Origin: Saxidomus purpurata
Lineage: Eukaryota > Mollusca > Bivalvia > Venerida > Veneridae
Length of the DNA stretch: 64,000 nucleotides
Assembly (NCBI GenBank): GCA_022818135.1
Contig: JAFMSR010000002.1
Location: forward strand, 23,756,768 to 23,820,767
Direction of reading: 5' to 3'
Made by a program: the position numbers and the translations under genes. The notes below the pieces were generated by a model. It did not search any database. It was not told the origin of the DNA and saw nothing but the letters and a program-made list of their open reading frames with translations. This document shows, one piece after another, positions 46,300-58,100 of this stretch; position 1 is the stretch's first letter; every line of letters begins with the position of its first letter.

Positions 46300-47085
46300 C
46301 ACGGCTGTACGTAAAAACACGCGACTGAGAGTCGGTGAGGCAGGGATGATACTTAAAGGGAAGTTGTTACCAGAGCTACGTCATTACTAGATGACACGGG
46401 GCTGTGTTCATGCAGAAGCGGGGGCAATATAGATCGAGGTTAAACCAAGGGTTGTATTTGTGTAAGTGGGCGCATGCGTTCGTTTTAATATTTGCCTTTG
46501 GGGATTTATACAAAGTTTAATTAATGCGGGGTTGTGTTAGTAATTTGGAAACGGGACTGAGAAGATACCGAATGAAGCGATTTTACTAAGGGCTCCGTTG
46601 GTACTTTGGGACATGAAGCAGAAATCAAAGACATATCGGTCACGGAGGTGACGTAACGAGGGCTGGTTAACTAGAGGGGAAATGAGGGTCATGGCGTTAA
46701 GTTATTGACAAGGTTGGGGCATTTTTTCAAGCGTTCATAACGATACCACTAGTTGACTTTATACTTGGGGGCATAGCACTGATTTTATTGGAATACATAG
46801 AAAGGGGTGTTACATGGGATGTGATGATACGCCAAAAATGCGGGTATACTTATGAAAGCATAATTGAAAGGGATTTACTGATATAAAGGACACGGACGGA
46901 GTCCATGGGGCAGGGATGATACTTATTGAAACGGTGTTATCAGGGCTGCATTGATACTAGAGGAGACGGGGCTCAGTTCATCTGAATGCAGGGACACAAA
47001 TGGGTGGTCTGAAAGCTAGGTTGGTATTAAACAGGGGACACGGAGCTGTGTGCGTGAGGCGGGGTTGCTACTTACAAGTTAGTGT
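46300..47085. repeat. Degenerate G-rich tandem repeat region
   Basis: Units with GGCAGGGATGATACTTA, GGACACGG and GGGGC(T/A) recur, for example at 46340, 46900 and 47030. Other copies are at 39.8-40.1 kb in both orientations. The strand is strikingly purine- and G-rich against the local background. Confidence 0.6.
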
Positions 47086-47400
47086 TGTAAATGCTTGTTG
47101 GCCTTGTATTATAGCTATTTAAACATATTTCTTTTAAATTGATCTTTAAATATAGAAACCCATCTTTTAAAAACTTTTCGATTTATAAAGAAATGGGACA
47201 CGATCCATTTTAAAAGAGATTATCCACACAAGTCCCCATTAGTTTTCTGTTTTAAGCACATTCACTTACTGAACACCTGTTAAATGTCTTCATTTTATTT
47301 ATAACATAAATGCATAACACAAGAATAGATCAACTACTTCTATTGTTTCGCTACATAATAAAGGATTGAAATGCAGTATTTCACATGTTAGATTAATTCT

Positions 47401-47799
47401 CTAAGAAAGTTCTTAGATAATAAGCTTTAGTATCACAAGAGCATTAAATTAAAGCGAATCACCCTAGGAACTTCCTAGATAATACTGTAACAGTGATTGT
47501 AACAAAAACCTGAAAAACAAAATTTTCCTGCCACTAAGAACGTTCGTAGACATATAACAATTTACGAAATGGTTAACAAGTCAATTCAATCCAAAGAGCA
47601 TTCTTCGATGCATCTGACTGAAATAAGAACGTTCTTAAACAAATAATATCTGTATCCAAAATATCATAAACGTTTGAAGACAATTACTATTTATATCACC
47701 ATCAAAAAATAAGAAATTCATTTCTAAGAACGTCCTTAGAATACAGTGAGCAACTACAGCTGAAAAGACAGAAGGATTTGTCTCTAAGAACATTCTTGG
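47401..47799. repeat. Cluster of six CTAAGAACGTTCTTAG-type palindromes
   Basis: Near-palindromes start at 47401, 47464, 47534, 47624, 47724 and 47784, spaced 60-100 bp. The one at 47624-47637 (TAAGAACGTTCTTA) is perfect. Flanks of the first two resemble each other (TAGATAATA), so decayed tandem repetition is likely. The GAAnnTTC core is also the form of a heat-shock element pair. Confidence 0.7.
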
Positions 47800-48695
47800 A
47801 CATTGATTCGAGCTAGTCTAAACATATATATGTGCATTTATGAAAAAAGTTCAGGAGAAGGAAAAAAACATTCTAAGAAAATAAATATTGTGTTTGTGTA
47901 AGTATGATTATGAGATGTAATGTGTGTTTTGTGTTACAAAAGAATGATCGCTTCGGTAATTTATTGAAAAGAAGTTTTTTTTGCAAAATAATTCACACAG
48001 AATATTGTCAGTTTGAAATCTTATAAAAAATTGCGTTTTGTTGAACTCGAAATTTGTATAATTAATTTTCAAATCATCATTTATAAATGAACTGAAGTCA
48101 GTTTTAACAACTTAAAAAACCTAAAGAAATATTGATATTTTTATTAATGAAATGCATATAGCATAGATTTTCGTTGAAACTTCCACCAAAGTTGTCTGTT
48201 CATTTAAGTATATGAATGAACATTTAATTATATGAATGAATTTTCTGCCAAAATATCCAGAGTGACAAGTGACAAGTGATGAGGTATGTCAATTAGCAAT
48301 TCTTTTTACTAGGTGTTACTGTAACATAGGGCCGTTTTGATATGTATCAGTTAGAAAAGGAAGAGAATATTTGTGTTAATAAAATCCCATACTCATCGTA
48401 TGGTAATAAAGCTGTTGTGTTGGTGCAAAAATTGGTGATGCCCGATTAAAATTCATATAGATTTGTACTACACATGTACTACTGAACACAGCTTGTTGCT
48501 TTGAATGAGGTATTCACTTGTAAAGAAATCGTAATGTGTCAGCACGGAGTCATTTTCTGAAAATAAAAACAAACATATATCAGAAGACACAAACTTAAGG
48601 TGATTCAAACTTGAAACCTCAAGGTTAATGGGCTTCTCGACATATTTGTCTTGTATCAGCTTTCAAATGACTCAAAGTTTGTCCTCTGATAATGT

Positions 48696-48975
48696 ACTTT
48701 GTAGTGTACATTTATTTGTCACACTTTATCTCTGTAGTGTACATTTACTTGTCACACTTTATCTCTGTAGTGTACATTTATTTGTCACACTTTATCTCTG
48801 TAGTGTACATTTACTTGTCACACTTTATCTTTGTAGTGTACATTTATGTGTCACACTTTATCTCTGTAGTGTACATTTACTTGTCACACTTTATCTCTGT
48901 AGTGTACATTTACTTGTCACACTTTAGCTTTGTAGTGTACATTTACTTGTCACACTTTATCTCTGTAGTGTTCTT
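48696..48975. repeat. 33-bp minisatellite, about eight copies
   Basis: The unit TGTAGTGTACATTTACTTGT plus CACACTTTATCTC varies at few sites (TTTA(C/T)TTG, ATCTC or ATCTT). As 33 is a multiple of three, two plus-strand frames are open by chance. Confidence 0.9.
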
Positions 48976-51971
48976 TGCTTGATATTTTAGGTTGAATTCA
49001 GAACACTGGCCCATGGATGACAACTGAACATAGAACGGTTTGAAAGCAGACAGAAGCTATTTTAAACTTACGGCAGCTTGTTTAAAATTTCTTTATTTGT
49101 CTAACATTGTAATGGAAAACCTCTGCACTTGACACGTCTGTGTTTAGGCTAACTGAGTGTGTGGAACAAATATGAATTATTTTATTTTTCAATCAATAAT
49201 TCATCGATACTTTGAAAATCTTAAATTCGTTCGAAGTAAACATTTGAAACAATGATATATCTTAAAATATTTTAACACTTTTTTGTTTTGAAGTTTTATG
49301 ATTCTAAACTTAGGAATTCCAGTGTTTTAGAAGCAAAAAGGTCATAAAAAGTTAAAATGAACATAGCAGTTGTTCAAATGAAAAAAATCCTTCGATTATA
49401 TTGACATTTATTGGTTTTAATATTAAAGTAGTATTCCAGACTGCATCGGAATTGTAAATGTAACTTGTGAATTATGGTTAAATTACGATGAAATTCTACA
49501 CAATCTGTTTGCATTGAAACGTTTGAAAACAAGCTTAGGTAAAGTAACAGTTTAATCAAAGATTAAATAAAAAAATCATGTTCCAGCCCATTCAGTTCTT
49601 TTGCTTCTGTTGAATTGTTCTTTTCTGTATTGTACTACACTGTTTTGAGTAATTTGTATGTCATTACTTCATTTGATCACAAGCGCTAGAGAAATACACA
49701 GCTGGCAATAGGATAGTCTTTGTATGATCCTCGAAGGGTAAGTGGGGGAGCGTAAGTCGCTGCATTGTTTTCCGTCTGGATATTTCATGTCCAACGCATG
49801 ACTCAAACACGATTGAAGTGATTTAGTTGATAGTTCACATAGTGATAGAGGACATTGAGAGAACATTATTCTAGCTTATCCCAGTTTTGAATTATTTCTC
49901 TTTATGGGATATTATTGTCTGCAGCCTTATTTGACAACCATGCAACGTATTTAGTTTATAATTCACACAATTGTACTATTTTATGTAGTCAAAGTAGAGT
50001 CCTCATGTTTTATAATAGTATACAGTAAAATGCTTCTTTGTACTTCATAGTGTTAAACTACTGTTTCGTGCTATCAAAGTATGCTTCACTATTCCTTGTA
50101 GCACCAAATTGCTGTTTTGCGTTATAAAGTAAAATTTAAGGTTGTTGACTGTACGCTTAACTGCTGTTTAAGTGTTATAAATATAGCACTGTGCCATGTT
50201 TGCTGTAAAATAGTTTTTACACCGGTCGGCCTATTTACAGTACGTTGATAGTAGTTTCCTTTAGTTGTAAAACACTGAGGTAAAAATGTTGATCCGCATT
50301 TCATCTCAAATTACAAAAGTAAGTAGAAACTGTCTATAGGACACGAAAGTTTCATTAAAATGCACTATTGCCTTGACCTTTAAGGTGAGATCAATATCTT
50401 GTTCAAAACACACCGTCTTGTTATAATGTCAGAATAACTAATAAGCAAGAGTTGGACACAACAACTATTACTGAGCAAAGGATGTCATAAAACTGACCTT
50501 TGCGACAAAGAACATTCTATCTGCACGTGACACATCTATGTACATTCGTTGCAAATATTATTGAAATATGTCCAATTGTTTTATAAGAAAATATATCTGA
50601 AACCATAATTTCCTTGAAATTTAAATCCAAAATGAGACATAATTTCTGTAAGAATTAGTGAATGTAACCAAACTTTAACTTGACATGTATTTTATGATCA
50701 CAAACCTACATGTAAGCTTTGTTCAGCTGAATGTGTTGGTGTTACTTCCCATTGCTTGCAGAAAATAAAACACAAGTTAAATCTAATGGAAAATAGTAAA
50801 TTAAAATGCGACGAAGTAAACGGTCTGAATATATTTATTAACTAGAATACAAAAAAATAAAAATAAAATCGTATAATTAAGCTGGTAGAATAAAATATTT
50901 ATAATATTAAATTCAAAAAACATGGAGAGAAACATTACATGTATAATCACAGAAAGTGTACATACATGTACATCACAGAATATATAACAAAAACAATGTG
51001 TATATGATTGAAGTTCAAAGTCCCATAAGCAATGTAGATGTAAATTTATTACCATATATCACTAGGAAGTTATCTGAATGGCGAACCGTTATTTATTCAA
51101 GAGCTTTCAAAACATTCATTTTAAAATCGAATTTACATGCTATAAAGATCATGCAGTATTTTTTCAATGATATTATGAGAACAATAAACTCTGTCTAACA
51201 ACGCCTTTCCTTGAAGAGACGACATGAATACGAAAGAAACATTGTATTATATTGAACACAACTGTATCATTATTCAATCTGTTGACTCATTGTTCTATAC
51301 ATATAGGAGTAATATAGAGCTAATGGGACTGTTAGTCAAGTTTCCATAGATAGCCAAGTTTTAACATTATATCTGTAATTTGTATGACAAATATTGAAAT
51401 ATTAGTACAGTTGTCCACAGTGATACAAAGTATGTTTTATCAGTAAAAGGTTAGCAGCTCAATAATTTTGATATTCAATTACTGCAAACTGAATATTTTA
51501 TCAAAATGTAACGTAAGTATTTTAATACATTAAATTTCTTTTAGCTTTACGTTACACAGAGAATATCTTCTTCAAGTGAGGTCACTCAATAGTCTTTAAT
51601 GTTAGTGTAGTATAAAATATGGCACGGCAACTTTTTACTCCAATCACGTAATAAAAGTCATCTTGTTTTAGTTTCAGTAAACAATCAAAACTGAATGAAT
51701 GAAAAACCGCACCTTTTAAACGACATAATTCATCGAAAATTCAAAATTTAAGTCTAATGCCTTTGAATATTTAAAACTTATTCTGAAATAGGTCTGTTAG
51801 ACAATTTACACTTCAAAAAACAATTTCTCTAGCATTTTTAGCAGTCTGAATGTAATCAAGCATGTTACTTAAGGTAAAAATGCAAACAATAATAATTTGT
51901 TTACTGAGCATTAAAACTGAGCTCAAAATTAACCAATTTTAATATATAAAAATGGCACGTCATTAGACAAT
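48976..51971. other. Non-coding stretch 3' of the racemase-like gene
   Basis: No exon was recognised. It should contain the 3' UTR of the minus-strand gene next to 51971. A dispersed repeat copy lies at 51121-51300. Confidence 0.4.
51121..51300. repeat. Dispersed repeat copy (family also at 35.05 kb)
   Basis: It shares TTTTTCAATGATATT, CTTGAAGAGAC and TACGAAAGAAACAT-type segments in order with 35049-35258. It is diverged and without terminal repeats I can define. Confidence 0.5.
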
Positions 51972-52130
51972 TTAGGACGTTGCGCTCGTGCTATACCACG
52001 GTATGTGGTTAATATCAACATTTCCACCACAAAGTATGACACCCACATGTTTGATGTTTTTGTCAATCTGTCGAAGCCTGTCGGACATAGCTGTCCCTAC
52101 AGCAGCGCCTGATGCTCCTTCAATGACAAC
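51972..52130 (-). CDS. Racemase-like last exon and stop
   Basis: It starts after GAATTTCAG with VVIEGASGAAVGTAMSDRL, carries VGVILCGGNVDI and ends SATS with TAA at 51974-51972. Cys replaces the Ser that in serine racemase contacts the PLP ring nitrogen (SGGN). Cys at this place is known in serine dehydratases. Confidence 0.93.
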   Translation of the reverse strand, partial: VVIEGASGAAVGTAMSDRLRQIDKNIKHVGVILCGGNVDINHIPWYSTSATS

Positions 52131-55100
52131 CTGAAATTCAATGTAGACGTGTTTAAAACATTCTTATTGACAAATTTACTTTTCTATTATAGCTTGTTAT
52201 TGTGTAACATAATAATATGTGTTTCTATAATGAAATTCACATTTTTTTTCAAATGTATTGTTATCATTCAATTTTGCATCTATATGCATTGCATATTATT
52301 AAATGAAAAAAGGTAATCTTGAAACAAACACAAAGAACATGGTCATCACCGACACGTTTGAACAGCGTACATAATTTGAAACAAATGTTTTAATATTATA
52401 CTATTTATAACTTAACTTTACATTCAAGGGAAGTAATGCATGTTATATTACTGGTTAATGATACACTATGTGTATGATTAAAATACATATTTCTTAAAGG
52501 CATTGAATAGACTACGAACTTACCTTCATTCTTTCAAAAGCAAATTTCATCCCCTTTATGACTTCATCGTTATTCTAAAAGATATTGTTATAAAGAAATA
52601 AATCTTCTTTGCCATTTTTGTCTGAACAGTCTTGTAAAATAGTAAGATATTTTGTATGATAATAGCGAAATAGGCTGTTGTTGAGGGATAACGACTTACA
52701 CTATTTATCTTCGAATAAATTGTTGTTTTTTTCCAGCTTTAGTAGTGCTTTGAAATAGCTACTGAGGTTACTGTTTACAAAAAGCGCTATTTTACGTTGT
52801 CAAGAGGTCTTAATGCTTTCGTTGTTTTTCTTTGAAATCAAGTTACATAACAACGCTACCGAAAGTGTCATTAAACTTTTTATGAAAAAAAATTCTACGT
52901 ATTCTATCTGACCTTACAACCGTTGAGCGCGGTTTTGTGTTGTCAAAATGGGTGTCAGACTACTTTACTTTCAGAAAATATTTACATAAAATAGGCGTCA
53001 CTGGATTGCTTCGGGCTATTTAACTGATAAAATGTGAGGATTTTCAAATCCTCACATTTATTGTACCCCGTTTCTGAGAAGAGCAGTTTCTACTTTTTAA
53101 ACCGAATTACCCCTCAATTCTAAATAATCCTTCAGATTCATCACATGTCATTTTTATGGAAAGTAACGTAAGTAATCAACAGTTTTGGTGTTGGTATGAT
53201 TGCAAAGATTAGCATTGTTTCAAAGAAAAGAAAGATATGCAACAATTTATCATACTAGATGGGTGTTCAGTAGAACACTTGTGTCGCCCTCTTATGCTTT
53301 GTCAGAATAACCAACAATTTTGTGACAAAATCTAAGTGTAAAAGGGGCATAACTCTGTCAAATATGACCTTGACCAACAAACTTTGGCGGCATCATGACC
53401 CTTATGTCATAAGCAATACAATTTGAAAGTTTGATGAAGAAATCTAAAGAAATGGCAAAGTTATAGCCAACATTAAGTTTTCGTGACAAAATCTAAGTAC
53501 AAAAAGGGGCATAACTCTGTCAAATATGACCTTGACCTACAAAATTTGGCAGCATCACAACCCTTTTGACATAAGCAATATAATTTGAAAGTTTGATAAA
53601 GAAATCTTGAGAAATGGCAAAGTTATAGCAAAAATCTAAGTATATAAAGGGGCATAACTCTGTCAAATATGACCTTGACCGACAAACTTTGGCGGCATCA
53701 CGACCCTTATGTCAAAAGCAATGCAATTTCAAAGTTTGATGAAGAAACCTTAAGAAATGGCAAGGTTATAGCCAACGTTAAGTTTTCGTAACAAAATCTA
53801 AGTACAAAAAGGGGCATAACTCTGTCAAATATGACCTTGACCTACAAAATTTGGTGGCATTACAACCCTTTTGACTTAAGCAATACAATTTGAAAGTTTG
53901 ATAAAGAAATCTTAAGAAATGGCAAAGTTATAGCAAAAATCTAAGTGTAAAAAGGGGCATAACTCTGTCAAATATGACTTTGACCTACACAATTTGGCGG
54001 CATCACGACCCTTATGTCATAAGCAATACAATTGTAAAGTTTGATGAAGAAATCTTAAGAAATGGCAAAGTTATAGCCAACGTTAAGTTTTCGTGACAAA
54101 ATCCACGTACAAAAAGGGGCATAACTCTGTCAAATATGACCTTGACCTACAAAATTTGGTGGCATCATGACCCTATTGTCATAAGCAATACAATTTGAAA
54201 GTTTGATGAAGAAATCTTAAGAAATGGTAAAGTTATAGCCAACGTTAAGTTTGTGTGACGGACGGACGGACGACGGACAAAGCGATCCCTATGTATCGCC
54301 TTTTCTCCGAAAGGGCGACACAAAAAAAGAATTTAGTCAATTTTTCTAAATTAACGAGCATATGTTGTAAGTACTTTTTTAACGTTCGACAGATACAGCA
54401 TTATGGCACTTAAGTGGTCTGTTTCTTACGCAGTTTAGACATGCACTACTTTAATAAGCAGCCGATCAAACGCGCTGAAAGTGACAAACCTCATCTACCA
54501 TTTATACTGGTAATACTTTACCTACATTGCATTTATAAACGCCATTTCATCACAGGTGAGTGTAGCGTACCAGGGACCCATACAGTGATTTTTAGTTCAA
54601 AATAGCCTACTTACTAACCCTATATCAGTAAGAAGGTAAACAACACCGTTTACACATCGACCCACTTTCAGCCTTAATTACTTCATCTAGAATAATGCAT
54701 ATTTATTAAAACCCATTGCATATATAGCATAAGTGTTTATCATTTCCGTAAAAGTTTACTTCAAGGCCCAAAAGCAAACCGTTTTGAAATAGCGACTGAT
54801 AATTTCCGATTTTTTTGACATTTTTCGTCAACCCGAATAAATGTCACACATTTCTAACACTGAATTCTTCCCTTTTAACAAGCTTTTAAACAATTTCGCC
54901 TTGTGTCATCCAAATATTACACAACCGACGCTCGTAGAAATTGATTTGATAAATATTTCCACAAGCTTTCCAGTTTTAATACGATCCGTTAATACAGTAT
55001 TCATTTTATTTCGTTGATATATTTTGTAAACATATACATGCAGCCATACTGATAATGGGAAAAACCAGTTTCCATACTGTATCGATCGGCCAGGTCTTAC

Positions 55101-58100
55101 CAAGTCTAGGTTACACATCACTAATACATGTCTATGGAATACTGAGCTCTAGTAGCAGTGTTGTGCCGTTCTTGTGTATGTTCACAGTGACGGTTGCACA
55201 CTGGAAAATAGACGTACCCGAAATGTGTGAGATTTATTCGAGTTGGCGAAAAATTGTAAAAATTTCGGAAACTATCAGTCGCTGTTACAAAAAGGTTTGC
55301 ATTTGGACCTTGAAGTAAACGTTTACGGAAAATATAATTACGTTAGGTATATATGCAATAGGTTTTGATAAATATGCACTATTCTGTATGAAGTAATTGA
55401 AGCTGAAACTGGGTCTATGTGCGAACTGTGTTGTTTACCTTCTTACTGATATATAGTCATTAGGCTATTTTTATCTAACATTCACTGTTTGGGTCCCTGG
55501 TACGCTACACTCACCTGTGCATTTCATCTGTTATTTAATGAAAATATAGGTTCTGGTTAACTACGCGGTTACGTTATGTTTTCACTCCAAAATCGAAAGT
55601 AGCGAAGTCACGAAGATACTACGCAGTTGGGAGTTTAAAGTTTTAACTATAGAATTTATGTAGAAAAGAGCCAGTTTATAAGTTGCTGTCGCTATTAGCG
55701 ATAATTGTGAAATAAACCCTTTAAGTGCCATATTCATAGAAGCACCGTGGTGTGCATTTGTTAATATAGTTGAACATGCGAAATAGACTGTTAAAATGCA
55801 CCTAAGATTTTGTTAGCAAGCTAGTAGCAAAATAGTTTCGTCTTAAACCACCTTTTCAACAGTGTTTCAATAGATAGGTTTCCTAACTATTGTTGAATAA
55901 AATTATTGATTGATTACTATGACTATTTACAATAATGTACTGTGATTCATTCATTTTTAAATACCTACCATTCGTGTGTTCTGCATGGTTCAGTGTAATA
56001 AAATAACAAAAATTGAGCCGCGTCATGGGAAAACCAACATAATGGACTTTGCGACCATGCAAGCAGGCTGGTCTGGATCGATACTGGTCGCCCATCAATG
56101 TGTAAGCAGTTTCTGTTTTATGTTGTGTTTTATGGTATATGTTACATGTACCATACGACTGTTTTATTGTGAACGGGCTAGAAAGGAATGTCCGGGTTAA
56201 ACATCCGGCGGGAAACAATTTGTTATGAATGGAACACCAAAAGAAAGTTGTTTTATTATTTCGCGTATATAATGTATTATACCATGAATGCAATCGATCA
56301 TTAATTTTCATGTCGATATAAAAGAAATGTGTTGAGTTAATGTTTACAATAGTGAAAAAATGACGTTGTAAGCCATGCTCAAGTGCTCAGTACAGTGTAT
56401 ACTATGTAGTGAATATTCCGATTTTGTTCTTTATCCATTACTTAGTCTAGAAAAAAGATCTACGTCAAAGGAAATACATATCAGTTACATGTACGTTTAT
56501 TTACAGGCGGACAGTTAATCTTACGATAATTCCTGGTAAGGACAGTACTATAACTATTATCTTCTTAAAAAACTGCAAACTTTCTCACATAAGGAGACAT
56601 GGTCAGTAGCGGGGCTCGATCTCAAGACTCTCAATAATTGAGAAGTTTCAGCTTTTCTAACCACTTGACCTAGGAGGAATCTCACCGTCCGTAACATTGC
56701 TCAATTTGCTGTTACATCAAGTGGTCAGATGTTCCACTTAAAACTATCAGACATATTGCAAAACATGTGTTCAATATTCCTCACCTAAGTACCAATCCTT
56801 ACGATAATCTATGTTTCAGACCGAACATTTTCAGTGCCTTCAGCGCTTTGGTTTTGTTAATGGTTATCATTTTTACATGTCAATTTTAGATTACAAGTCA
56901 AGCTCAGTTTTATATGGAATAGTTGAATATTTTGCTTTATAGTAATAACCTTAATAATGTCATCATAAAAGACAGCTGTTAAATTAACACTTATAATCTG
57001 GTTTGCTTTGAAATGATATGTTTATTTGCTATAGACATATAAATAAATCTCACTAATTAATACAGGACTGGGAAATTTTATTTCATAAAGGATAGCACTT
57101 TTTTATGTTTTAGGGATGACTTAAATATGATTTACAGTTATACGTAGGTATGATGCGAAGTTACGGGAGTCGCCAAACAAGCAGAAATACGCTGCAATAT
57201 TTATACTACATATCTCAGAAGAAGATTGAAGTGTCATCAACCTTAAGCAATAACTTACCGCCGTTAAAACTTCTTTTTCTGCAAGATTTAAAATAATTGG
57301 CCAAGTAAGTTCTCCAAGCTGTTGTACTCGGATACCATCTGCTATCGTGTCAACAAATTGTGGTGGATTTGGCCAAAGACGCTCACCTAGTTAATGAAAA
57401 TCATGAGTTTACTTGTTCTCGCGGAAGCATCTTCGGGTTACAATGTAATAGGTAAATTCATTGCAAATTAGACTAATACTTGAGATTCGTTAAAAAAATA
57501 AGAGTAGACTATGGTACATGTAGAATTAAGTCACGATTGCTGTTGCAAATTGAATGTTTACTGCACATATTAATCAATATTACGCTTGTCTCAGTTTAAG
57601 CTTGAAATTATTCCACCTCCAACATTGTACATCAGAAAAACAGAAGAAACGTTATTTGGAAATTCATTTTGAAATGCTTATAGAAGACATGTCAGACATA
57701 TTTCAGTTAAGAAGTCATTAACTGTTCTAACTGATTGAGTACGAAACTGAGTCGTTTATAATCGCAAGGTCTGGAATACTAGCATAATTCTCAAATTATG
57801 TTGGCATTTGCCTTCTCTTCTCAAAGCGTCAAATACCTCAGTCTGTTAAATACATAAATGAACAACCAGGAAAACAATATGCGTTTTAAATAAATTCTAA
57901 AAAGTGCTGACTTTCAATTTGTACGTGAGTATAAAATTCACCGTACCCCAAGCCGTAGCTCAATTAGGTGTGCTTAAATTACAAAACAGTGACAATACAA
58001 CTCACTATAAAATCATTAGCTTGCCTTCCGTACTGATTGCACAGATTAAGTACAACAAACTATTTTACATTTGAAATTTGTCAATAATTATAATTACCTG

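Noticed and set aside
48696..48975. CRISPR-like regular repeat
   Set aside because: Copies are contiguous without spacers and the DNA is eukaryotic. It is a minisatellite.
57950..58000. tRNA A-box-like TAGCTCAATTAGG
   Set aside because: No B box follows at the right distance and no cloverleaf forms.
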